A stretch of DNA of 33,490 nucleotides, taken from Dongia mobilis (GTDB lineage: Bacteria; Pseudomonadota; Alphaproteobacteria; Dongiales; Dongiaceae). Each line of letters starts with the position of its first letter. Position 1 is the first letter of the stretch. The position numbers were made by a program, and so were the translations under genes. Positions 1 through 11,132 of this stretch are shown one piece after another. The stretch spans positions 1-33,490 of the forward strand of contig NZ_CAMDRA010000022.1 in NCBI RefSeq assembly GCF_945906275.1, in the 5' to 3' direction. A model generated the notes under the pieces. It did no database searches, was not told the origin of the DNA, and saw only the letters and a list, made by a program, of their open reading frames with translations.

Positions 1-2
1 AT

Positions 3-341
3 TTCAATCTGGTGGAAAGTGCTGCGGTCCTCATCCGCCATCATGCCGATGTCAACGCGGCGACCGGCAGCGCTGACGTCGGCTATTCCGATCTCTTCAA
101 CGGCTTAACCTATCGCATCGATTTCTGGTTCCGTACCGCCCTGATGTACGCGCTCGAGAATGCCGGCGTCGACATGGTCGCACTTCTGCTCGACGCCGGC
201 GCTGATCCCAATGCCAGGGATTCGAATGACCGCGATGCGCTGGACTATCTCAAACTCAACACGGCCATCGGTTCATCGGCGCACAGGGAAATCGAAGCGC
301 TCCTGCGCAAGGCCGGGTATCGGGCGCTGTCCGTGCCCTGA
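3..341 (+). CDS. Ankyrin-repeat protein, C-terminal part (5' end outside window)
   Basis: The frame is open to the window edge, so only the C-terminal part is visible (about 112 residues). A GTG at 12 could be called as a start, but the codons before it (Phe-Asn-Leu) continue an ankyrin helix, so the gene very likely begins upstream. Two ankyrin-like units can be seen: one ending HHADVNA, and one with TALMYALE, then VALLLDAGADPNARD. The TALMxA and LLxxGADxNxxD patterns are typical of the family, which mediates protein-protein contacts. There is no enzymatic motif. The partner and the cellular location cannot be told from this fragment. Confidence 0.8.
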   Translation, partial: FNLVESAAVLIRHHADVNAATGSADVGYSDLFNGLTYRIDFWFRTALMYALENAGVDMVALLLDAGADPNARDSNDRDALDYLKLNTAIGSSAHREIEALLRKAGYRALSVP

Positions 342-382
342 TGGGGCTTCTCGCGGCCCGGCCGCAAGTCTAGGATCGCGTC

Positions 383-1196
383 ATGCCGACCGTCTCCATC
401 ATCGTCGCCGCCATCGAGGCGCGGGATTTCATCGCCGAGGCGGTGGGTTCAGCGCTGGCGCAGAGCCATGGCGATATCGAGATCATCGTGGCGCCCGACG
501 AACCGCGCGCGCGCCGACTATTCGTTTCTAAGGTTGCTCGACAGCCGCGTGCGTGTGCTGGACGATGTAGCACAAGCAACCGGCCCGGGCCTGGCGCGCA
601 ACCGTGCGCTCACTGCTGCGCGCGGGTCCTTCATCGCCCTGCTCGATGCCGACGATCTGTGGTCGCCGGATTATCTGGCCGAACTCCTTCCTTTGGCCGA
701 GCGGCATGGTGCTGCCTTCGGGGCCACGCGCATCACTGATTGGCAGGGCAGGACCTTGCGTGAGATCCAGCCGGCCACGCGTGACATCGGCATCGCCGAT
801 TTTGCCACTGCCTTCGCCTCGGTCCATGGCATCGCACGCCATCTGCCGGAGCGGCGCTGGCTGGATATCCTGGCCGAGGACGTTCTGTTCGATCTCGAGA
901 CGTTGGCGCTTGTCGGCGGACATGCGCCTTTCGTGGCCGAGGCGGTCTACCACCTGCGTCTGCGCCCGCGGTCGATGACGCGCGGCGGTGCTTTCGTGGC
1001 CAGGATCGGTGCCGGCTATGACCGGCTGAAGGCCCTTATCCGCGCCGGCGACACGCTCATCCCGTCCGACCAATGCGCGGCTTCCATCGCCGTATTCGAC
1101 AGCTGGCAGCGCATGAACATCGCTTTTGGCGCGGCGGTGGCCAACGAGCCGGCGCTCGATTTCCAGAGTTTCGTTGCCAAACGCTTGCTCGGCTAG
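383..1196 (+). pseudogene. Family 2 glycosyltransferase, split by a frameshift
   Basis: The N-terminal part (from ATG 383) reads MPTVSIIVAAIEARDFIAEA, the classic start of a GT-A fold family 2 glycosyltransferase. This frame loses homology-like sequence after a CG-dinucleotide tract at about 504-514. The rest of the protein continues in another frame to a TAG at 1194-1196, with LARNRALTAARG and the nucleotide-sugar/metal-binding segment FIALLDADDLW (DADD, positions about 630-660). Joining the frames needs either one base fewer or one extra CG unit and gives about 270 residues, a reasonable length for a small GT2. Both halves are otherwise free of stops, so the lesion is recent, phase-variable or a sequencing error. 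The transferred sugar and the acceptor cannot be inferred. Confidence 0.75.
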
Positions 1197-1239
1197 ATGT
1201 GTTCTTGTATTGTTCCAGTCCAATTCGACGAGGCACATC

Positions 1240-1917
1240 ATGCTGAAGCTCTATGTCGGGCCGCTAAGTCTCTTTTCGCGCAAGGTCGAGATTGCTCTCA
1301 ATGAGAAGGGCATCCCCTATGAGCGGGAATTTGTCGCCTTCACCCAGGAACGGGGCTATGAACCGCGCCACCCGGCGGTGGTGGCGGTGAATCCGAAGCG
1401 GCAGGTGCCGGTGCTGGTCGATGGCGATCTCGCCTTGTCTGATTCGACCGTGATGCTGGAATATCTCGACGAGCTTTACCCGAACCCGCCGCTCTACCCG
1501 GCGACACCCCAGGAACGCGCGCGTTGCCGCCTGCTGGAACTCGATGCCGACGAGATCCTGTTCACGCCGGTCCGGCAGCTGCTGTTCCGGACCGAGCCGC
1601 CGCATCCTGACCAGGCGCGCCATGCTGAGCATGTGGCCGCCGGCAAAGCCGCCGAAGGGGTGATCGAGACGCGCTTTGCCGAGCTGGACCGAAAGCTGGA
1701 CGGGCAGGAATTCTTCTGCGGCAGCCTCAGTGTGGCCGATATCGGCCTGTTCATGACCATCCTCTTCACCCAGCGGCTGAATGGTCCGGCGCTTTCTCCC
1801 CACAGGAGCCTTGCTGCCTGGCACCGGCGGCTGCTGGCACGCCCGGCCTTTGCCAAGGCGGCGGCCGAAATCGCCGCGGCCGATCGCGAATTGTCGCCGG
1901 CCCTGGCGGCCGGATGA
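1240..1917 (+). CDS. Glutathione S-transferase family protein
   Basis: A 225-residue protein with the two-domain GST layout. An N-terminal thioredoxin-like domain (about 1-80) begins MLKLYVGPLSLFSRKVEIAL and contains the glutathione-site signature NPKRQVPVLVDGDLALSDST, with cis-Pro in QVPVL and an acidic/Ser pair at DS. An alpha-helical C-terminal domain carries the conserved SVADIGLF segment with the N-capping Asp. The Ser in LSLFSRKV is the likely catalytic-position residue. ATG 1240 was chosen because the fold starts exactly there; upstream codons in this frame look unrelated. It is one of three GSTs in the window. The substrate is unknown; soluble and cytoplasmic. Confidence 0.9.
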   Translation: MLKLYVGPLSLFSRKVEIALNEKGIPYEREFVAFTQERGYEPRHPAVVAVNPKRQVPVLVDGDLALSDSTVMLEYLDELYPNPPLYPATPQERARCRLLELDADEILFTPVRQLLFRTEPPHPDQARHAEHVAAGKAAEGVIETRFAELDRKLDGQEFFCGSLSVADIGLFMTILFTQRLNGPALSPHRSLAAWHRRLLARPAFAKAAAEIAAADRELSPALAAG

Positions 1918-2051
1918 TGCGTTAACCCGCCTCGGTCGTGGCGATGGCTGCGGCATCTCGCGCAGGTAACAATCGCGAGCCTCTGGCAGCGACGAATTAT
2001 CGTGCTATTCCAGCAGCTTGATGAATCGGTCCGCAGCCCGCCCAGGGCCTG

Positions 2052-2080
2052 TTGATTAGCCTGAAACCATATGTTACTAA
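2052..2080 (+). promoter_or_regulatory. Candidate promoter of the ATP synthase operon
   Basis: TTGATT at 2052-2057 and TACTAA at 2075-2080 are separated by 17 bases and lie about 120 bases before the atpH start, in a 285-bp gene-free stretch. The match to the sigma-70 consensus is moderate (4/6 and 3/6), so this is a candidate only. The AT-rich segment at 2167-2180 closer to the gene is an alternative. Confidence 0.3.
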
Positions 2081-2202
2081 CCCGCCGCCTGTCGCAGCGC
2101 GGAAATCTGCTGAGACGGGCCGGTTGAGTTTGTGCCGGCACCCATGCCGTTTCGGAATTCTCCGCAAAATCAATATTTAAGACCAGGGATGGGGGCGACA
2201 TC

Positions 2203-4295
<2,093 letters not shown>

Positions 4296-4348
4296 CCGGG
4301 ACCATCACGCGCGCCAACCTTGTGACCGAGAGTTGAGAAGGGGCAGAA

Positions 4349-5239
4349 ATGCCGAACCTTAAGGATCTAAAGATCCGCATCAACAGCACCAAGAACACGC
4401 AGAAGATCACCTCTGCGATGAAGATGGTGTCTGCCGCGAAACTGCGCCGCGCCCAGGAACAGGCGGTTGCCGCCCGTCCCTATGCCGAGCGCATGGAGCG
4501 TGTGCTGGGATCGCTTGCCGCCAGCATGGCCGGCAAGGACAACGCCCCGGCGCTGCTGGCCGGGACCGGTTCCGATCAGGTGCATCTGCTGGTCGTCATG
4601 ACGTCGGATCGCGGTCTGTGCGGCGCCTTCAACTCGTCGATCGTGCGCCAGGCGCGCAAGATGGCGCGCGACCTGAAGGCCAACGGCAAGACGGTGAATA
4701 TCCTCACGGTCGGCCGCAAGGCCAAGGAGCAGCTGAAGCGCGAGTTCCAGCCGCTGATCGTGGGTTCGATCGAGGATGTGGGCAAGCCGCGCCTGACCTT
4801 CGATGCCGCCGCCAAGATCGCCGTGCAGATTCGCCACATGTTCGAGGCAGGCGAGTTCGACGTCTGCACGATCATCTACAACAAGTTCAAATCGGCCATC
4901 GCCCAGATCGTGACGCCGCAGCAGCTCATCCCGTTTGCGCTGGCCTCGGCCAACGAGAACAATGCCGCCAAGACTGCCGATGCGCAGCTCTATGAGTATG
5001 AGCCGGACGAGGAATCGATCCTGGCTGACCTGCTGCCGCGCAACATGAGCATGCAGGTCTATCGCGCGCTCCTCGAGAATGCCGCCTCGGAACACGGCGC
5101 GCGCATGACCGCCATGGACAATGCGACCCGCAACGCGGGCGAAATGATCAACAAGCTGACCATCAATTACAACCGGACACGTCAGGCAAACATCACCAAG
5201 GAGCTGATCGAGATCATCTCCGGCGCTGAAGCCGTCTGA
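4349..5239 (+). CDS. atpG: ATP synthase F1 subunit gamma
   Basis: The 296-residue central rotor shaft of F1. The N-terminal helix [20 protein letters not shown] followed by [15 protein letters not shown] is diagnostic, as is the central [12 protein letters not shown]. The C-terminal helix has [15 protein letters not shown] and ends [10 protein letters not shown], the standard gamma signature. ATG 4349 is preceded by AGAAGGGG. It lies 53 bases after atpA and 35 before atpD in the same operon. The C-terminal part is the usual binding surface for epsilon (AtpC), whose gene is here displaced by a Nudix gene. Confidence 0.98.
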   Translation: MPNLKDLKIRINSTKNTQKITSAMKMVSAAKLRRAQEQAVAARPYAERMERVLGSLAASMAGKDNAPALLAGTGSDQVHLLVVMTSDRGLCGAFNSSIVRQARKMARDLKANGKTVNILTVGRKAKEQLKREFQPLIVGSIEDVGKPRLTFDAAAKIAVQIRHMFEAGEFDVCTIIYNKFKSAIAQIVTPQQLIPFALASANENNAAKTADAQLYEYEPDEESILADLLPRNMSMQVYRALLENAASEHGARMTAMDNATRNAGEMINKLTINYNRTRQANITKELIEIISGAEAV

Positions 5240-5262
5240 TCCGGAACAAGAGATCGTTGTAA

Positions 5263-6696
<1,434 letters not shown>

Positions 6697-6719
6697 CAAG
6701 GTTCGGGGCTCCGGTCGCA

Positions 6720-7163
6720 ATGGACCCTTCCATGGAACAAGCGGCCGGTTCCTCTGTTCAACTCACGAAGCCGCCTGTTTGGCCGGTTTCGATCAAGGGG
6801 GTTCTCTTCGTCGCGCAGGAAGTCGTTCTGCTGCAGAACGAGCGCGAGGAGTGGGAGCTTCCCGGTGGCCGGCTCGAAGCCGGCGAAGAACCAGGTTCCT
6901 GTCTTGCCCGTGAGATCACGGAAGAGCTGGGAATAGACGTGACGGTTGCGGATCTTATCGATTGCTGGCGCTACCCGGTCCTGCCCAGCCGCGAGGTTCT
7001 GATCGTTACATATGGGGTGCGGCCGCTGCCTTCAGCGCAACTGCAGCTCAGTAACGAACACAAGGCGCTTGGGCGTTTCCCGATCGGCGCGATCGCGGAC
7101 CTCAGGATGCCGGAGGGCTATCGGCGCAGCATCCGCGATTGGGCGGCGCGCTGCGGTTTATAA
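6720..7163 (+). CDS. Nudix hydrolase encoded between atpD and atpC
   Basis: A 147-residue single-domain Nudix protein. The Nudix box is complete: GRLEAGEEPGSCLAREITEE followed by LGI fits Gx5Ex7REUxEExGU, with Mg-binding Glu residues in REITEE. The box is preceded by EEWELPGG, as in MutT-like NTP or nucleotide-sugar pyrophosphatases. It lacks the WQMPQGG segment of RNA pyrophosphohydrolase RppH, so it is a different branch. The gene starts 23 bases after atpD and ends 16 bases before atpC on the same strand, so it should share the operon transcript. ATG 6720 has only a weak GGGGCT upstream; ATG 6732 is an alternative. Substrate unknown; the location suggests, but does not prove, a link to nucleotide or energy status. 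Confidence 0.92.
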   Translation: MDPSMEQAAGSSVQLTKPPVWPVSIKGVLFVAQEVVLLQNEREEWELPGGRLEAGEEPGSCLAREITEELGIDVTVADLIDCWRYPVLPSREVLIVTYGVRPLPSAQLQLSNEHKALGRFPIGAIADLRMPEGYRRSIRDWAARCGL

Positions 7164-7179
7164 CGAAGAAGGTTGGGTC

Positions 7180-7596
7180 ATGGCGGATCAGGTGCATTTC
7201 GAGCTCGTCTCGCCGGAACGGTTGATGTTCTCGGCCAATGTCGGCGAAGTCATCATCCCGGGCACCGAGGGTGATTTCGGCGTGCTTGCCGGTCACAGCA
7301 ACCTCGTCTCCACCGTGCGTCCCGGCGTCATCAACATTCTCGACGAGAGCGCCCGCATTACCGACCGGATTTTCGTTGAAGGTGGTTTTGCCGAGGTGAA
7401 CGGCAGCAGCTGCACCGTACTCGCCGAACGTGCCCAGAAGGTCGACGATATCGACCGCCTCAAGGCCGACCAGGCGCTCGCCGATGCGCGCGAAGATCTG
7501 CAGGATGCCAAGAACGATGTCGAACGCGCCGCTGCCGCAGCCGCTCTCGAGATCGCCGAAGCGCGGATTCACGCCCTGGCGACCAGCGTCTATTAA
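7180..7596 (+). CDS. atpC: ATP synthase F1 subunit epsilon
   Basis: A 138-residue epsilon subunit. The N-terminal beta-sandwich has VHFELVSPERLMF and the family hallmark IIPGTEGDFGVLAGHSNLVS, followed by a two-helix C-terminal domain rich in Ala, Asp and Glu (DQALADAREDLQDAKNDVER). Epsilon couples gamma to the c-ring and can inhibit ATP hydrolysis through its C-terminal helices. ATG 7180 is preceded by AGAAGG at 8-base spacing and begins at the family's usual start. Last gene of the F1 operon, 16 bases after the Nudix gene. No clear intrinsic terminator follows; only a weak GGGG-TTT-CCCC hairpin lies at about 7617. Confidence 0.97.
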   Translation: MADQVHFELVSPERLMFSANVGEVIIPGTEGDFGVLAGHSNLVSTVRPGVINILDESARITDRIFVEGGFAEVNGSSCTVLAERAQKVDDIDRLKADQALADAREDLQDAKNDVERAAAAAALEIAEARIHALATSVY

Positions 7597-7676
7597 GGCG
7601 ACGAAGCGAGACGGAAGGGGTTTCCCCAACCGTTGCCAGCAGGGCGAAGACCGATAGACGGGAGCATCGGCCCAAG

Positions 7677-8492
7677 ATGGCGCATTGGACCCTCGACCAG
7701 ATTCCCTGGGATCAGTTCGACCCAAGCAAAATCGACCCCGAGCTGGTAAAGCTCGTGAAGGCCGCGGCCCTCGTGGAATATAACGGCGGCGACTACGCCA
7801 CTTATCTCAACAATGTGTTTCACGATGATGACGGCTTTCGCGCCGTTGCCAGTGCCTGGGCCTTGGAAGAGGTGCAGCATGGCGCAGCGCTTGCGCGCTG
7901 GGCCATGCTCGCCGACCCGGACTTCGATTTCGACGCCAGCTTCAAGCGTTTCACCAACGGCTACAGGATCACGCTCGACGTGAACGCCTCTGTGCGCGGC
8001 AGTCGCTCCGGCGAACTCGTCGCGCGCTGCATCGTCGAAACCGGAACCTCGTCATACTACACCGCCTTGGCCGAGTCCTGCGCCGAGCCAGTGCTGCACG
8101 CCATCTGTCGCAAGATCGCTGCTGACGAGCTCCGTCATTACAAGCTGTTCTACACGCATTTGCAGCACTATCTGGAGCAGGAAGGCCTGGGTGCCTTCGG
8201 CCGGGTCAAGGTGGCACTCTCGCGCATCACCGAATCCTAAGATGACGAGCTCGCCTATGCCTATTATGCCGCCAATCATGCGGCCGAGCCCTATGAGCGC
8301 AAGCGCTTCTCGATGGCCTATGCGCGGCGCGCCTATGCCTATTATCAACCGCCGCATATCCAGCGCGGGATCGCCATGGTGCTGAAGGCTGCCGGCCTCA
8401 ATCCCCAAGGTCCTTTGCACATGCCGCTCAGCAACCTCGCCCTGTGGTTCATGCGCCGCCGTGTGGCCAGGCTGAACGCGATCGGCGCCTAG
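7677..8492 (+). pseudogene. Ferritin-like diiron protein interrupted by an in-frame TAA
   Basis: The first 187 codons (7677-8240) encode an all-helical ferritin-like protein related to the acyl-ACP desaturase/ferritin superfamily. Candidate diiron ligands are E34, E64 or E65 with H68 (WALEEVQHG), E121, and E151 with H154 (ADELRHYKLF). The frame then meets TAA at 8238-8240 but continues in the same frame for 83 more sense codons to TAG at 8490-8492, beginning DDELAYAYYAANH and including helix-like protein sequence. This strongly suggests an original 271-residue protein hit by a nonsense change (for example from CAA, GAA or AAA), read-through, or a base error. All candidate metal ligands lie before the stop, so the short form may still fold. 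It follows atpC by 80 bases. Its substrate is unknown. Confidence 0.75.
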
Positions 8493-9151
8493 CCCGGCAC
8501 TCCTTCGGCGGCGAACCGCGTCGCCAGCATGCTGGCTCGCGCATTCATGTGCTCCCACCATCTGGCAAGACGCGGCTGCTCCTGCAACAGGGCAAGACCT
8601 TCGGCAGCCTGGCGGCCATAGGCGATCATCGGTGCCAGGTGAAGGTCGGCCAGTGACAGCGACTGACCCAACAACCAACTGTCGCCATCGCTAAGGTTTG
8701 CGAGTGCCGCCAATGCCAGCCGTGATCTGGCCATGGCTGCGTCCAACGCAGCCTGATCCAAGGGCGAATTGCCTTTCGCCGCCTCGTCGCGGGCCACATA
8801 AATGCCCCAGACCAGCGGCCGGTAGAGGTAATTGTCGGCGATGTTGATGATCTGGTTCATGCGAGCGCGTGCCCGCGCCTCCGCGGGTTGCAGGTTGCTG
8901 CCGGCGAAGGCCTCATCGATGTACCGTGTGATGGCATTGGTCTCGTAGAGCGTGAAATCGCCATGAACCAAGACCGGGATACGGCCAAAAGGATGCAGGC
9001 GCAAATAATCTGGCGGTGGCCCGCCGGGCGCGAAGATGTCGATGTCGCGTGACTCGTAGGGAACGCCTTTCTCGAGCAGCGTCAACCTGACGATGCGGAC
9101 ATAGACGCTGTAATGCGCGCCGTAGAGCCGTGGCTGCAACGTCTCAGTCAT
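8489..9151 (-). CDS. Glutathione S-transferase family protein
   Basis: A 220-residue GST. The N-terminal thioredoxin-like domain has LYGAHYSVYVRIVRLTLLEK (Ser or Tyr at the catalytic position) and FGRIPVLVHGDFTLYETNAI, with cis-Pro in IPVL and the glutathione-binding E-T/S pair. The C-terminal helical domain carries QSLSLADLHLAPM with the conserved Asp. ATG 9151 is chosen because the domain starts directly after MTETLQPR; it overlaps the end of the upstream DUF599 gene by 8 bases, indicating co-translation. At its 3' end the TAG overlaps the TAG of the convergent ferritin-like frame in the palindrome CTAG. Confidence 0.9.
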   Translation of the reverse strand: MTETLQPRLYGAHYSVYVRIVRLTLLEKGVPYESRDIDIFAPGGPPPDYLRLHPFGRIPVLVHGDFTLYETNAITRYIDEAFAGSNLQPAEARARARMNQIINIADNYLYRPLVWGIYVARDEAAKGNSPLDQAALDAAMARSRLALAALANLSDGDSWLLGQSLSLADLHLAPMIAYGRQAAEGLALLQEQPRLARWWEHMNARASMLATRFAAEGVPG

Positions 9152-9860
9152 TCGGGTCGCGCGCAGGCGAAGTTTCCGGTGGGTTGAGTTCGACATAGCG
9201 CTGGATGGCGCGCGAACTGTGCGAGGAGACCTGACGGCGCAGCAGGACCAGCATGACGCCAAGCGTGGCGACGATGAAGGCCATCGGGTCGATCAGCCAG
9301 GCAAGCCAGGCGAGGGCGAAATAGTAGCAGCGGATGCCGCCGCCGAAGCTGGTGAGCGCGCTGGTATAAACCCGCGCCATCTGGTCGGCCAGTTCCAGCC
9401 TGTGGGGGTAATCGTTCTTGGCGAGTGGCGCCGCGCCGATCAGAGTGCAGCAGTAATTGTATTGCCGCAGCGCCCAGGTGAAGCGAAAGAAGCCGTAGAC
9501 GAAGACGGCGATCAGCCCGATGATCTTCAGCTGAAACATGGTGGCGCTGCTATGGGCGACAAAGATCCAGCCGGCGATCACCTTCTGCGCCTCTTCCGCC
9601 TGGCCCAGGACGCCCAGCAGGCCGGCGACGACCAGGATCGTGGCGGAGCTGAAGAAGGACATCGAGTTGACCGTATGGCCGGTCAGCGCGGAATCGACGA
9701 TGCGATCAGGCCGCTCCATCATGCGTTGCATCCAGGCGCGCCGCACTTCATGCATCAGCGAATTCACATTCTTGCCACGGCCGGCGAGATCGGCGATGCG
9801 TGCATAGCCGAAGAAAGCGACGGCAAACAGACCAAGGCCGATGAGGTCCACAATCGTCAT
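9144..9860 (-). CDS. DUF599 family membrane protein, copy A
   Basis: A 238-residue polytopic inner-membrane protein of the DUF599 family, function unknown. Hydrophobic segments lie near residues 3-20, 70-90, 105-130 and 185-215. Family-like conserved blocks are RPDRIVDSALTGHTVNS, FTWALRQYNYCCTLIGAAP and SFGGGIRCYYFALAWLAW. It is clearly paralogous to the gene immediately upstream (copy B), sharing these blocks in order. The gap to copy B is 33 bases and the 3' end overlaps the GST start, so PilZ-DUF599-DUF599-GST looks like one operon. Confidence 0.85.
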   Translation of the reverse strand: MTIVDLIGLGLFAVAFFGYARIADLAGRGKNVNSLMHEVRRAWMQRMMERPDRIVDSALTGHTVNSMSFFSSATILVVAGLLGVLGQAEEAQKVIAGWIFVAHSSATMFQLKIIGLIAVFVYGFFRFTWALRQYNYCCTLIGAAPLAKNDYPHRLELADQMARVYTSALTSFGGGIRCYYFALAWLAWLIDPMAFIVATLGVMLVLLRRQVSSHSSRAIQRYVELNPPETSPARDPND

Positions 9861-9893
9861 GCGGTCGTCTCAGGATCCCGACATGCCATGGGC

Positions 9894-10613
9894 TCACCCT
9901 CCCGTCGCATCATAATACTCGGCAACGCTCGCCTGGCTGCGGCTGTTCACCTGGCGCTTCAACCAGACGAGGACAACGATGCCGTTGGCGACGACGAAAG
10001 CCAGCGGATGAATGAACCAGCACAACCAGGCCATGGCGAAATAGTAGGAGCGGATGCCGCCATTGAAGCTCACGACCGCCAGTGACATGACCCGTGCTGC
10101 CTGATCGGCGAACCTGTCGCGGGCCATCGACTCAACCGGCGGCAGGGGTGCTGCCCCGATCAAGGTGCAGGCGAAGTTGAACTGCCGCAACGCCCAGGTG
10201 AATTTATAGAAGCCCACCATGAACAGGCCGATGAGGCCGAGGATCTTCAGCTCGAACAGCAACTCGGACGATATCACGGCAAATCCGAAAGACTGGATGA
10301 CGGCGTGGGCGTCGGCCGCCTTGCCAAGGACGCTCAACAGGCCGGCGATGATCAACATCGAGGTTGAGGCAAAGAAGGTGGTCGAGTTGACCTGATGGCC
10401 GGTCAACGAGGAATCCAGAATGCGCTCCGGCCGGTCGAGCATGCGCCGCATCCAGAGGCGGCGCAGCTGATGCATCATCTGATTGAGATTTTTCGGCGCC
10501 ACGTCATCGGCGGGCAGCTTGTCGGCAAATCGGCCATAGACGAACCACAGCATCAGCATCCAGCCGAAGGCCAGAGAATCCGGCCAATTCCACTGCGACC
10601 AAATGATTGCCAT
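9894..10613 (-). CDS. DUF599 family membrane protein, copy B
   Basis: A 239-residue polytopic membrane protein, tandem paralogue of copy A. Matching blocks are RPERILDSSLTGHQVNS, FTWALRQFNFACTLIGAAP and SFNGGIRSYYFAMAWLCWF. The N-terminal region before the first block differs (MAIIWSQWNWPDSLAFGW here), so the pair has diverged mainly at the N-terminus and in the loops. It starts 17 bases after the stop of the first PilZ gene. No catalytic motif is visible. The conserved soluble stretch RxxWMxRMxxRPxRIxDSxLTGHxVNS between membrane segments may be the working part. Confidence 0.85.
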   Translation of the reverse strand: MAIIWSQWNWPDSLAFGWMLMLWFVYGRFADKLPADDVAPKNLNQMMHQLRRLWMRRMLDRPERILDSSLTGHQVNSTTFFASTSMLIIAGLLSVLGKAADAHAVIQSFGFAVISSELLFELKILGLIGLFMVGFYKFTWALRQFNFACTLIGAAPLPPVESMARDRFADQAARVMSLAVVSFNGGIRSYYFAMAWLCWFIHPLAFVVANGIVVLVWLKRQVNSRSQASVAEYYDATGG

Positions 10614-10630
10614 GATGCCGACCGATCGCG

Positions 10631-11002
10631 TTAGGCCGGTGAGCGTTCCCGGCCGTGGAAGCGCTTGTTGAACCCGCGCTCGAAGAAATCGTAGATGGAG
10701 GGTCTGAGTTCGTCGTACTTGACCGCAAGGCGCCTGTTTTCGCGATCGTTCCGCACCACCTTGGCCTGGATCTTCATGGCAAATTCGGCGTGCTCGTCCT
10801 TGATCTTGATATCGATCACGACCGGCATCTCGACCAGCAATTGGCCATCATAATTCTCGATAAGAAGCCAGCCCAGGGACCAGTTGAGCGTATCGCAGAC
10901 CTGCCCGCCCACCTTGACCGTGAAGATCGGCAACGGCATGCGCTTGTCGCGCCGGTGTTCCGGACCCCGGGCCTTGCTGAAACCCATGGTGAAGCTGGTC
11001 AT
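10631..11002 (-). CDS. PilZ-like domain protein, copy 1 (degenerate motif)
   Basis: A 123-residue protein with a PilZ-like beta-barrel. The cyclic-di-GMP-binding loop RxxxR is present as RRDKR (R17-R21). The second motif, normally [D/N]xSxxG, is NWSLGW at residues 40-45, so the last Gly is replaced by Trp. Cyclic-di-GMP binding may therefore be weakened or lost. The start is taken at ATG 11002, which has GGAGAG five bases upstream and aligns with the start of the second PilZ gene; a GTG two codons earlier is less likely. First gene of the likely operon with the two DUF599 genes and a GST. Confidence 0.72.
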   Translation of the reverse strand: MTSFTMGFSKARGPEHRRDKRMPLPIFTVKVGGQVCDTLNWSLGWLLIENYDGQLLVEMPVVIDIKIKDEHAEFAMKIQAKVVRNDRENRRLAVKYDELRPSIYDFFERGFNKRFHGRERSPA

Positions 11003-11132
11003 CCACACTCTCCCGACATGTATGCTCGCAAGTGTAACAGATGGCAGGATTCCTGTACCAGCCGATTGGGACCATATCCCGGCTGGCCAAAGCCGGCGAT
11101 GGTCCTTGGGCTCCGCCCAGCCGATCCCTCGG

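Noticed and set aside
1957-1979. CTCGCG-N11-CGCGAG hairpin after the first GST as a terminator
   Set aside because: The stem is only six base pairs and no T-run follows, so it is not supported as an intrinsic terminator.
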